Made by a program: the position numbers and the translations under genes. DNA of 64,000 bases, taken from NCBI GenBank assembly GCA_043758755.1, contig JAYVMW010000009.1, positions 62,001 to 126,000 of the forward strand, given 5' to 3'. A model generated the notes under the pieces. That model was not told the origin of the DNA. It made no database searches and saw only the letters and a program-made list of their open reading frames with translations. This DNA is from Solimicrobium sp043758755. Lineage in GTDB: Bacteria > Pseudomonadota > Gammaproteobacteria > Burkholderiales > Burkholderiaceae_D. This document shows positions 41,548 to 49,802 of this stretch, one piece after another (within the stretch, counting starts at the first letter, position 1; each line of letters begins with the position of its first letter).

Positions 41548-42885
41548 TCATGATGCTGTGTTGGTCTTGATCAGCAAGGCATCGAGCTGGGTGCCGGCCG
41601 CTTCCAGAGCGTTCGTGAGTTCAGGCCCGTGATTTTTCAGCAGCAGTGCCGTGGCGCCGTCTTTGGTATTGATGCTCAGCCTGAGGTGGTTGCCGGTCAG
41701 CTGCAGTTGTGCCGATACCGAGCCGAGCTGCGGCAATTCGAAACTGACCGCACTGTGCCAGGTTGGTTCACTGTCTCTCTGGGCCTGATTCTGATTCTGG
41801 TCATTCCGGGCAATTTCCCAGTCCATGGTTTGCCCTGGCCATAATTCTCCGTGCCAGACAAAGCGCTGCTGTTCCATGGTTTGCAGTTGCTGCTGTATGA
41901 GCGGCGGTGCGTCTTTGGGCAGAGTGATCGTGGCAGCAGTGGCGCTGCTGCTCGATGAACTGGTTGCCGAGTTGCTCAATGCTGACGCAGTGCCGGCCAG
42001 ATTCTGTGGCAAAGCTGCCTTGTCGGCTTCGGGTTGCGGCGCGCCGGCATTCTGCGGCGCGTTTTGCACCGGAACAGGAAATTGCGACTGCGGCTCCTTC
42101 ATCAGCTCAGCAGTCGGGCGCGTTCCTTCGGCCCACTGCAGCAGATGCGATTCATAAAATACCCCGCTGTTGGCTACACCACCCTGCAGGGCTTTCACCA
42201 TGGTATTGATGCTCACATCCGGGGTGGCCATGAGTGGCACTTTGCTGACATTGACGACACTGGCCTGCTGCGGGGTATTCTGAATCAGCTGATTGACCAG
42301 TTTGCCGGCCGTGGAAAAGGTGGCCGGCGCGCTGTCGGGTACCGGAGTGCTGATGTTGATCAGGCGCGGCTGATTGTTGTCACCCGAGGTGATCGCAGTG
42401 GTGACATTGGTGGCGCCCGTGCCTGAGGCGGCATTCGATGCCGGTCCGGACGTCGCACCAGAACCGGGCGTGACTGCGTGGCCGGCAGTATTGCCGGTGG
42501 CAGTGTGGTTAAATTCATCGATGAGCTGTTTGACCGACGTACCCAGCGTGGCATTGGTCGTCGTCGGTGCGCTGCCCTGTTGCTGCGCGCCGGGCGGATT
42601 TAACAAAAATGTGGCCCGCGGTGAAGTCGACAGCAGGGTCAGCGACAGCTTGTTGCCCACTTCGGGTGAATTCGGCAATTGCATGCGTGCAGCGATGTCG
42701 GCAACCTTGACGATGTAGGTGCCATCGGTCAGCTTTGCCACCACTTCAGCCTGAAACTGTTTGCCCACCACCAGAGCGCTGGAATTGACGATGGCACCCT
42801 GCCTGGCCTGATTGATCAGCGCGACATTGGTCGACGCTTCAATCAGCGGATTTTGCGGCATGGGTGTGTCGACGCCGGATACCAT
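41548..42885 (-). CDS. Second FliK-like hook-length control family protein
   Basis: A 445-residue protein. The N-terminal domain (about 1-110) contains VGKQFQAEVVAKLTDGTYIVKVADIAARMQLP, a beta-rich region. The middle is low complexity (Ala, Thr, Asn, Ser). The C-terminal domain holds WHSAVSFELPQLGSVSAQLQLTGNHLRLSINTKDGATALLLKNHGPELTNALEAAGTQL, a FliK C-terminal fold. It differs from the main FliK at 32855. The ATG at 42885 is used (an in-frame TTG lies at 42891). Its gene neighbour FlhX fits a role in substrate switching or export. Confidence 0.8.
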   Translation of the reverse strand: MVSGVDTPMPQNPLIEASTNVALINQARQGAIVNSSALVVGKQFQAEVVAKLTDGTYIVKVADIAARMQLPNSPEVGNKLSLTLLSTSPRATFLLNPPGAQQQGSAPTTTNATLGTSVKQLIDEFNHTATGNTAGHAVTPGSGATSGPASNAASGTGATNVTTAITSGDNNQPRLINISTPVPDSAPATFSTAGKLVNQLIQNTPQQASVVNVSKVPLMATPDVSINTMVKALQGGVANSGVFYESHLLQWAEGTRPTAELMKEPQSQFPVPVQNAPQNAGAPQPEADKAALPQNLAGTASALSNSATSSSSSSATAATITLPKDAPPLIQQQLQTMEQQRFVWHGELWPGQTMDWEIARNDQNQNQAQRDSEPTWHSAVSFELPQLGSVSAQLQLTGNHLRLSINTKDGATALLLKNHGPELTNALEAAGTQLDALLIKTNTAS

Positions 42886-42897
42886 GATCAATAGTCC

Positions 42898-44754
42898 CTA
42901 TTCTGCGGCGACGACACGGTTTTTACCCGTGGTTTTCGCCTTGTACATGGCCTTGTCGGCGCGAATGATCAAGGTCTGCTGGTCCTCGGTCGGATGACGT
43001 TCGGCGACACCGGCGCTGAAGGTAATCAATACCCGTTCTTCACCGGCCATGAAAAAATGTTTGGTCAGCTCGCGCTGCACCCGCATCATGGTGTCTGCCG
43101 CATCTTTCAACGACGTTTCAGGCATGATAATGGCAAATTCTTCCCCGCCATAACGGGCCACCACATCCATCGAACGCAGGGTCTTTTTGATGATGCTCAC
43201 CAGATGGATCAGTGCGCCGTCGCCGGTGGTGTGTCCGTAAGTGTCGTTGATTTTTTTGAAGTTGTCGATATCGAGCATGCCAAACGACAGCGGCGTCTTG
43301 CGCCGGTCGGCACGCGCGCCTTCCCGTTCCAGCAACTCGTCCAGACCGCGCCGGTTCAGACTGCCGGTCAGCTGGTCCTTCTGCACCTGATCGCTCATTT
43401 CAGCCAGTTTTTTCTCCAGTGCGGCAACCCGGGCTTCGGCTTCGGAGACTTCTTTTTGCGCTGACAGCATCATGTCATACGATTGTTTGGCCTGGTCCTG
43501 CACATGCAGGGTGTCAGCCAGAATGTTGTCGATAACCTGGTTGATTTCGTCCGGGCTGGTTTCGTGGGTGATCTTGCTGGAGTAGGAAATGATTTTGTTG
43601 TGGTATTCACCGGTGGTTTGGGCAAACACGGACAGTCGGTCGACAAACAGGTTCATGAGCTGTTTCACCGACACCTTGTTTTGCGCGATGCTGTCCTTCA
43701 ACATGCCCTGCTTGTAAATCACCTCCTTCAGTCCCTTGGTGGCTTCGAGCAGGGCGCGATGGTCGATTTCTCCGGTAATCAATTCCTTGATCACGATCAC
43801 CTGGCCGCGCAGCCAGTTGTCATCGTCCAGCAGTGAACTGACATTTTCCAGCAGCAGCTTGAACAGTGACAGCAGCAGTTGCAACTGTTCGCTGGTGTCA
43901 TCTCCCTTGAGCGTGATTTTGTAGCACAGATCTTTGATTTTCGATTCGATCGACTGAAAATCAGAGAAGGTTTTCGCAGTCTTGACCTGCAACGCAAGCT
44001 GATCCGAGGTTTCCATGAGCTTCGGTTCATTTTGCAGCAAGGCCGACACAGCCATGTTAAGGGTTTGCGACAGCAGGCGCGACAGGATCGGGATGATCGG
44101 ATCATCCACCATCGAGGCAGGTTCAGCCTTGCCGGGCTGCCCGGCGGAAGGGATGTGTTCAATCTTGAAGCACAGGTTTTTGAGTCGGGAGCCGATGTCG
44201 ACCATTTCCTTGTCAGACTTGGCATTTTTCAACAGTTTCGACAGCGCATCCGATTCAGCTGACAGTTCCGGCGCGGTACTGAGCAGACTCGGCAAAGCCA
44301 GTCCCAGAGTGCGGGTCAGCAGATCCTTTAAAACCGATTCCTGTTTCTGGTTGTCAGCGACGTTGTCTCGCAGTGAATTTTTGGCGTCGTCTGCAGCCTT
44401 GCTCTGCAAAGTTTTAATCTGAATAAATATTTTTTCAATAAAATCGTTCAGACTTTTTTGATAGTCGCTCCAGTTGTGCTGCTGGGCACAGTTGCTTAAC
44501 TGCTGCCCGATAGCGGCGTAGTCCTTGTTTTCATGGACCAGGGTAGTGGCAAAGTTTTGCAGGATCGCTTCCAGTTCGTGCTGGGCGTCGTCGGTTGTGG
44601 CGGGCACTGGCGGCTCGTCCGAAATGCCGGCAATTTCGTTGTAGACTTTTTGGTATGCGTCCGGAGTAGGCTGGGTGCGACTCAGCGACAGCTGGCGAAA
44701 CGTTTCGCGTGCCACTTCGGCCGGACTTTGTTTGGGTGGTTTTGCGTTTGCCAC
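42898..44754 (-). CDS. Diguanylate cyclase with long helical N-terminus
   Basis: A 618-residue protein. The C-terminal GGDEF domain starts at DQLTGSLNRRGLDELLEREG and has the active motif GGEEF (about residues 533-537), so it can make c-di-GMP. I see no RxxD inhibitory site at the usual place (KKTLRS is five residues before the motif). The 440-residue N-terminal region has no recognised domain; it is almost fully helical, with repeated SLLS..ALLQNEPKL-like units and a coiled coil just before GGDEF. There is no membrane segment, so it is cytoplasmic. The start codon is GTG, after AGGAG. It lies next to the flagellar block. Confidence 0.88.
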   Translation of the reverse strand: MANAKPPKQSPAEVARETFRQLSLSRTQPTPDAYQKVYNEIAGISDEPPVPATTDDAQHELEAILQNFATTLVHENKDYAAIGQQLSNCAQQHNWSDYQKSLNDFIEKIFIQIKTLQSKAADDAKNSLRDNVADNQKQESVLKDLLTRTLGLALPSLLSTAPELSAESDALSKLLKNAKSDKEMVDIGSRLKNLCFKIEHIPSAGQPGKAEPASMVDDPIIPILSRLLSQTLNMAVSALLQNEPKLMETSDQLALQVKTAKTFSDFQSIESKIKDLCYKITLKGDDTSEQLQLLLSLFKLLLENVSSLLDDDNWLRGQVIVIKELITGEIDHRALLEATKGLKEVIYKQGMLKDSIAQNKVSVKQLMNLFVDRLSVFAQTTGEYHNKIISYSSKITHETSPDEINQVIDNILADTLHVQDQAKQSYDMMLSAQKEVSEAEARVAALEKKLAEMSDQVQKDQLTGSLNRRGLDELLEREGARADRRKTPLSFGMLDIDNFKKINDTYGHTTGDGALIHLVSIIKKTLRSMDVVARYGGEEFAIIMPETSLKDAADTMMRVQRELTKHFFMAGEERVLITFSAGVAERHPTEDQQTLIIRADKAMYKAKTTGKNRVVAAE

Positions 44755-44890
44755 GTGGTCAATCTCCTGACGGTTTCATATTGCAGGTGCTCGGTCAAAA
44801 TTGCCTTGCAAATAAGGCAAGCAGACTCTCCACCTGTTTACTCTTATCAATATTCTAGGAAATTAACGACGATTTGTAAGGATTACTTGA

Positions 44891-45409
44891 TCAGGAGGAT
44901 TTAAGGGGAATAATGCTGAGCAGCTCATCGAGCTGGTCACGCAATTCCAGTGCTTTCTTTTCTGTCTGGGATTTGTTGATGGCATCCAGAAACGGCGCGC
45001 GCAATTCATGGAAATCCTGCAGTGTGGTGGCGCGCTCGACAATGAACTGGATGTTATAGCCACGCAGACCGAGATTCTGCTTGATGGTCTCGGTATAAAA
45101 ATCATGCAGAACCTGAAACAGTTCGACGCTGTTGATCTGACTGTTCTGGGTTTCTTCCAGCGTGGGTGTGGAGGATATTGATGCAACTTTGGCAGTTGTT
45201 CCATGACGCTGGATAAAACCGGCCTGTTCGAGTTCGTCGATACTGGCCTGGTTCAGTCCGAGACTGGCAACCTTGCTCAGCAGATCGTCACTGCTGTGTT
45301 TGCCATCAACCATCACCAGCAGCGTGCGCAAACGGCTGGCAAGACGGTATTTGCGTGAAATAATTTCTTCACGGCCCTTATCGGTTTTATCAAAAATTAT
45401 TTTTTCCAT
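44891..45409 (-). CDS. Unknown cytoplasmic protein with winged-helix-like N-terminus
   Basis: A 172-residue soluble protein not recognised as a known family. Residues 18-68 (SRKYRLASRLRTLLVMVDGKHSSDDLLSKVASLGLNQASIDELEQAGFI) look like a winged-helix fold seen in some regulators. The C-terminal half is helical, with LHDFYTETIKQNLGLRGYNIQFIVERA. It stands alone between the diguanylate cyclase and feo, divided from both by AT-rich gaps. The start ATG at 45409 has no strong ribosome site. Confidence 0.7.
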   Translation of the reverse strand: MEKIIFDKTDKGREEIISRKYRLASRLRTLLVMVDGKHSSDDLLSKVASLGLNQASIDELEQAGFIQRHGTTAKVASISSTPTLEETQNSQINSVELFQVLHDFYTETIKQNLGLRGYNIQFIVERATTLQDFHELRAPFLDAINKSQTEKKALELRDQLDELLSIIPLKSS

Positions 45410-45489
45410 AACCCAATTTAATCTGATTGCGGTAATTCAACATGCTTGGAGCTTACCATAGCGATCAAATTATTTGCTATGGGCAATTT

Positions 45490-45690
45490 TCATTTTTTTA
45501 CCAATTTATTGGCATTGCTTCCACAATTGCCGCAGGACGAGCAGGAACTGCAGGCGCCCTCAGCCGGTTGCAACGCTGCCGGTTTTCCGGACAGACGCAT
45601 CAGGCGCTGTTTCAGTTTAGTTGGTAACCAGCGATTTGCCACATAAATAAGCGCTGCGATGATAATCAGACCAGAAATGAGGGTTTGCAT
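45490..45690 (-). CDS. Small FeoB-associated Cys-rich membrane protein
   Basis: A 66-residue protein. One membrane helix (about 4-22, LISGLIIIAALIYVANRWL) is followed by a basic stretch and CSSCSSCGNC (residues 47-56), which has four closely spaced cysteines able to bind a metal. Small Cys-rich membrane proteins of this type often follow feoB, and that is the only basis for a role. AGGAGG precedes the ATG, 9 bases after feoB. The terminal part overlaps no other gene. Confidence 0.8.
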   Translation of the reverse strand: MQTLISGLIIIAALIYVANRWLPTKLKQRLMRLSGKPAALQPAEGACSSCSSCGNCGSNANKLVKK

Positions 45691-45699
45691 AGATCCTCC

Positions 45700-47568
45700 T
45701 CAGTTTAAAAAAAACATAGAAATGCGATAAGTTAAAAAAGATGCCAGATAAGCCAGGCCAAACAGATAACCGACCATAATCAGCGGATATCGCCATGAAT
45801 TGGTTTCGCGCCTGACGACGCTCAACGTGGCAATGCATTGTGGTGCGAAAACATACCAGGCCAGCAGCGACAGCGCCGTGGGCAGACTCCAGGACTGGGC
45901 GATCAGCGGCTGCAGGGTCTGGGCCAGATTGTCACCGTGCTGGGAAAGAGCATATACCGTACCGAGCGCGGCCACAGCTACTTCGCGCGCGGCCATACCA
46001 GGTACGAGCGCAATACAGATCTGCCAGTTGAATCCGATCGGCGCAAACAGTAGTTCCAGTGCGCGTCCGAGCAGGCCTGCGATGCTGTAATAAATGGCCG
46101 GATGGTCAGCATGTTCCGGTGCGCCGGGAAAGCTGCTCAAGAACCACAGCAACACCATCAGGGCCAGAATGATGGTGCCAACCCGGGTGACAAATATACG
46201 GATTCTCTCCCACAGGCCCAGCATCAGATTGTGCAGATTGGGCCAGCGGTAATCAGGCAGTTCCAGCAACAGCGCATGGTGAGTTTTATTACGTGGTTTC
46301 ATCACCCAAGCCACCAGCATGGCGGACAGTATGCCGGCCATGTACAGAATGAACAGCACCACGCCCTGCAGATTCAGGATGCCCAGTACGGTCTTGTCGG
46401 GAATGAAGGCGGCAATGATCAGTGCATACACCGGCAGGCGCGCCGAACAGGTCATGAGCGGGGCGATCATGATGGTGGTCAGCCGGTCGCGCGGATTCTG
46501 GATGGTGCGGGTCGACATAATGCCGGGAATGGCGCAGGCAAAGCTGGACAGCAGCGGAATGAACGCGCGACCTGACAGCCCGACGCTGCCCATCAGGCGG
46601 TCCAGCAGAAACGCCGCACGCGGCAGGTAACCCGAATCTTCCAGGGTCAGGATAAAGAAAAACAGGATCACGATCTGCGGCAAAAATACCAGTACTGCGC
46701 CACTGCCGCCAATAATTCCCTTGCTGATCAGGTCGCGCAACACGCCTTCCGGCAGGTTGTCCTGTACCAGATTGCCCAGTTCTTCAACACTGTTCTTGAT
46801 CAGATCCATCGGCCAGGCAGCCCAGGAAAATACCGCCTGAAATACCAGAAACATCAGCAGCAAAAACAGCGCGGTACCGAAGATCGGATGCAGCACCACG
46901 CGATCAATCTTGTCGGTCCAGGGTGACGCCGAAGCATGGTTGACCACGCACTGCCGCAGGATCGCATTGACTTCGTCCTGCAACTCCATGACTGACATCG
47001 GCAGCAGATGTACCGGCGGGTTTTTTTCTGGGCGCAACGGTAATTTTTCCAGCGCAGCGACCAGATTGGCTTCGCCCTGAGCGCGCACTGCAACCGTATC
47101 TACCACCGGCATGCCCAACACCCCGGACAGGGCGTCCAGATCAATCTGGATAGCACGTTTGGTTGCCACATCCATCATGTTGATGGCCAACACCATGGGT
47201 AAATTTAATTGTTTGAGTTCCAGCGCAATGCGCAGCCCACGACGCAGATTGGTGGCATCGACCACGCACACCAGCGCGTCCGGCATCGGTTCGGAGTGGT
47301 GCTGACCGGTAATGACGGACTGGGTTATCTGTTCATCGGGTGTGCTGGCATTGATGCTGTAGGTGCCCGGCAGATCGAGAATCTGCCAGATGCGGCCGGA
47401 ACTGCCGGCGTAGCGGCCGATTTTGCGTTCGACGGTTACACCGGCAAAGTTGGCAACTTTCTGACGTGCACCGGTCAGCCGGTTGAACAGGGCGGTCTTG
47501 CCGCAATTCGGATTGCCAACCAGCGCAACCAGCGGCGACTGGGGTAACAGGGATGCTGCATTATTCAT
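45700..47568 (-). CDS. feoB: Ferrous iron transporter FeoB
   Basis: A 622-residue inner membrane Fe2+ transporter with a cytoplasmic GTPase domain. G1 is GNPNCGKT (residues 18-25), then G3 DLPGTYS, and AINMMD as G4. Helical spacers follow (to about 210), then two Gate regions with 8 or more membrane segments, including SGRAFIPLLSSFACAIPGIMSTRTI. It is shorter than the 750-residue E. coli form, as in many betaproteobacteria. It overlaps feoA by 8 bases. Confidence 0.95.
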   Translation of the reverse strand: MNNAASLLPQSPLVALVGNPNCGKTALFNRLTGARQKVANFAGVTVERKIGRYAGSSGRIWQILDLPGTYSINASTPDEQITQSVITGQHHSEPMPDALVCVVDATNLRRGLRIALELKQLNLPMVLAINMMDVATKRAIQIDLDALSGVLGMPVVDTVAVRAQGEANLVAALEKLPLRPEKNPPVHLLPMSVMELQDEVNAILRQCVVNHASASPWTDKIDRVVLHPIFGTALFLLLMFLVFQAVFSWAAWPMDLIKNSVEELGNLVQDNLPEGVLRDLISKGIIGGSGAVLVFLPQIVILFFFILTLEDSGYLPRAAFLLDRLMGSVGLSGRAFIPLLSSFACAIPGIMSTRTIQNPRDRLTTIMIAPLMTCSARLPVYALIIAAFIPDKTVLGILNLQGVVLFILYMAGILSAMLVAWVMKPRNKTHHALLLELPDYRWPNLHNLMLGLWERIRIFVTRVGTIILALMVLLWFLSSFPGAPEHADHPAIYYSIAGLLGRALELLFAPIGFNWQICIALVPGMAAREVAVAALGTVYALSQHGDNLAQTLQPLIAQSWSLPTALSLLAWYVFAPQCIATLSVVRRETNSWRYPLIMVGYLFGLAYLASFLTYRISMFFLN

Positions 47569-47848
47569 TGTGGGTAATGACTGAAATCAGGGCCGCCTCA
47601 AAGCGGCGCAGGGCAAAGGTGGAATGGCCGATACGCACGGCTATTGGTTCGCCGCCAAAAAAACCTTTGTGCAATACCTGTAGCGGCTCGCCAGGGATAA
47701 AACCGATTTCCATCAGGCGACGCGTCAGATGCGGATCAAAATGCGTGATAGCAGCAGTGATCTGACTGATTTTTCCGACAATACCGGATTCCCCCACTTT
47801 TAATTGGTCCAGAGAAACGGCAGTACCTGATGCAGATTTGGTAGTCAT
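47561..47848 (-). CDS. feoA: Ferrous iron transport protein FeoA
   Basis: A 95-residue cytoplasmic SH3-like protein. The core LDQLKVGESGIVGKI, RRLMEIGFIPGEPLQVLHKGFFGGEPIAVRIGHSTFALRRFEA is typical. FeoA supports FeoB. The Fur-box-like site lies about 50 bases upstream. Confidence 0.93.
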   Translation of the reverse strand: MTTKSASGTAVSLDQLKVGESGIVGKISQITAAITHFDPHLTRRLMEIGFIPGEPLQVLHKGFFGGEPIAVRIGHSTFALRRFEAALISVITHNE

Positions 47849-47899
47849 ATTGGTGGCAAGCTGTCAATTTGGCGTTAATACAGATGACTCATTTTAAAT

Positions 47900-47918
47900 G
47901 ATAATGAGAATAAATACC
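47900..47918. promoter_or_regulatory. Fur-box-like site before feoA
   Basis: GATAATGAGAATAAATACC matches the known 19-base consensus (GATAATGATAATCATTATC) at 15 of 19 positions. It lies 51 bases before the feoA ATG (minus strand), in the promoter region. Repression by Fe2+-Fur is inferred. Confidence 0.65.
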
Positions 47919-47977
47919 ATTTAGATGTGGAAAAGTTGTTCTGGATCAAGAACTCACTGTTAACCGTTGCTTTTCGA

Positions 47978-49015
47978 CTATTTTAATGTTGTTAAATAGG
48001 ACAGGAAATCGATAATTGCGGTTTCAGGGGTGGACCAGGACGTGACCAGGCGGATCACTGAATGGCCCGGGGTGTTTGCTTTGCACCAGATATGAAAACC
48101 GTAGCGGGTTTTCAGTCTGGCAATCAGGTCATCCGGCAAAATCGGAAACAGCTGATTGGCCGCGGTGGGATGCAGGAATGAAATATCCAGTTTTTGTAAC
48201 CCGGCGTCCAGCAGTTGCGCCAGCCGGTTGGCATGGGCGGCATTATCGAGATACAGGTTGTCCTGAAAGAAGGCCACAAACTGGGTGCTCACCGATCTGG
48301 CTTTGGACAGCAGCGCACCGCGCTGGCGCAGGTGGTAGGCAAAATCGGTTTTCAGGGCAGGGTGGACGATCACGATCGCTTCGCCCATCAGTCCGCCGTT
48401 TTTGGTGCCGCCAATATAGAACATATCGCAATTTGCGGCGATATCGTGCAGGCTGAAGTCAGCGCTGCGGGCTGCCAGCGCGTGACCCAGACGGGCACCA
48501 TCGATATACAGGTACAGATTTTTTTTCTGACAAAACGCGTGCAGCTGCTGCAATTCGGCGTGCGAGTAGATCGTGCCCAGTTCGGTCGGCTGCGAGATAT
48601 ACACCACTTTTGGTTTGACCATCTGCTGGTCACTGTGGGCGTCCAGCACACTTTGTATTGCGCTGCTGCCGAGTTTGCCGTTCAGACCTGCAACACAATT
48701 GATCTTGTGTCCGGTTGCTTCGATCGAGCCGGTTTCGTGCACATGAATGTGTCCGTTATATTCGGCAATCACGGATTCGTACGGTTTGAGCATGGAAGCC
48801 AGACCGACGATGTTGGCCATGGTTCCGGTTGCCACAAAATGCACTGCCGCTTCCGGCTGGCGGGTTTTGGCGCGGATCAGGCTGATCGCTTTTTCTGTGG
48901 CGGCATCCGCACCGTAACCGCGGTCCTGTTTCTGACTGTCGGCAGTCAGGGCTCTGAGAATGTGCGGATGGGCACCTTCAGAGTAATCGTCATAGAATAA
49001 AAATTGTGCAGACAT
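47978..49015 (-). CDS. ltaE: Low-specificity L-threonine aldolase
   Basis: A 345-residue pyridoxal-phosphate enzyme. It cleaves threonine (or allo-threonine) to glycine and acetaldehyde. FVATGTMANIVGLASM (about residue 60) and YIDGARLGHALAARSADFSLHDIAANCDMFYIGGTKNGG (about 170-210), where the Lys before NGG should carry PLP, match the beta-eliminating lyase family. The C-terminal RLVTSWSTPETAIIDFL is also seen in close relatives. The XRE-cupin regulator gene lies 17 bases upstream on the same strand, so both may be one unit. Confidence 0.87.
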   Translation of the reverse strand: MSAQFLFYDDYSEGAHPHILRALTADSQKQDRGYGADAATEKAISLIRAKTRQPEAAVHFVATGTMANIVGLASMLKPYESVIAEYNGHIHVHETGSIEATGHKINCVAGLNGKLGSSAIQSVLDAHSDQQMVKPKVVYISQPTELGTIYSHAELQQLHAFCQKKNLYLYIDGARLGHALAARSADFSLHDIAANCDMFYIGGTKNGGLMGEAIVIVHPALKTDFAYHLRQRGALLSKARSVSTQFVAFFQDNLYLDNAAHANRLAQLLDAGLQKLDISFLHPTAANQLFPILPDDLIARLKTRYGFHIWCKANTPGHSVIRLVTSWSTPETAIIDFLSYLTTLK

Positions 49016-49032
49016 GGTTGGCTCGATTCCTA

Positions 49033-49623
49033 TCAGCGGTGTATCACTACCATCAGTGCCCTGGCTTCACTTTTGCCCGTGTTGCGAATGGCGTGGGGTA
49101 AATCTGCGGCATAACGCGCCGTTGCGCCGACTTTTAATTTTTTAATTACTTCATTGATATCGAGTTCTACGCTGCCTTGTAATAGAGTTAAATGCTCGAT
49201 CGTGCCCGGATCGTGTGAGCCCGAAACCAGCGCGCCGTTGGGCACCAGAGTCAGTTCATACCATTCAAACTTGCCAGCCAGTTCCATCGGCCCCAGGATG
49301 CGCAACGTGTACCCGGCGTGTTCACCTGGCAGGGTTGGCGTTTCATGGGATTCGAGGATGCGGATTGAATCCGGTTTTTTGACGTCGGAGCTTAATAGTT
49401 CTGCTATATCCACGCCCAGCGCATTGGCCAGTCGCCACGCAACGGCAATGGTTGGATTGGCCTTTTCGCGTTCTATTTGTGACAACATTGATTTCGATAC
49501 TCCGGCGGTGCGGGACAGATTTTCCAGCGTCAGTCCCCGTTCCAGGCGCATGCGCTGCAGCGTGGCACCCACTTCGGGCGGTGCCGGTGGCAGGTTCAGA
49601 TTGGCAGCGGCAGTTTTTTTCAT
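49033..49623 (-). CDS. XRE-family transcription regulator with cupin domain
   Basis: With the ATG at 49623 (AAGGA upstream) the protein has 196 residues. The helix-turn-helix is in residues 23-65: RGLTLENLSRTAGVSKSMLSQIEREKANPT. The cupin domain (about 110-196) includes SGSHDPGTIEHLTLLQGSVELDINEVIKKLKVGATARYAADLPHAIRN. Such proteins repress or activate catabolic genes in response to a small ligand held by the cupin. It is divergent from kbl, and two palindromes lie in the gap. The role as regulator of threonine breakdown is inferred from place. Confidence 0.9.
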   Translation of the reverse strand: MKKTAAANLNLPPAPPEVGATLQRMRLERGLTLENLSRTAGVSKSMLSQIEREKANPTIAVAWRLANALGVDIAELLSSDVKKPDSIRILESHETPTLPGEHAGYTLRILGPMELAGKFEWYELTLVPNGALVSGSHDPGTIEHLTLLQGSVELDINEVIKKLKVGATARYAADLPHAIRNTGKSEARALMVVIHR

Positions 49624-49666
49624 TTGTCCTTGCAAAGTTGTTCTGGTCTGGGTAAGATCCGTTTTA

Positions 49667-49699
49667 TTCGATATATCGAAATTTGTTTCACTATATTGA
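49667..49699. promoter_or_regulatory. Two palindromic operators between the XRE-cupin gene and kbl
   Basis: TTCGATATATCGAA (49667-49680) is a perfect 14-base palindrome. TTCACTATATTGAA (49686-49699) is an imperfect copy, 19 bases further. Both share TTC..TATAT.GAA and a following ATTT. They sit in the 179-base gap between the divergent starts and overlap likely -10/-35 regions on both strands. Confidence 0.65.
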
Positions 49700-49802
49700 A
49701 ATTTATTGTTTGCAGTGAAATCGCAGTGAATATTAGCAGAGCTTGTCCACCTGCGGAAATTTAAATCGCACAACCATTGCCAAAATATCAGGAGAATCCA
49801 GC

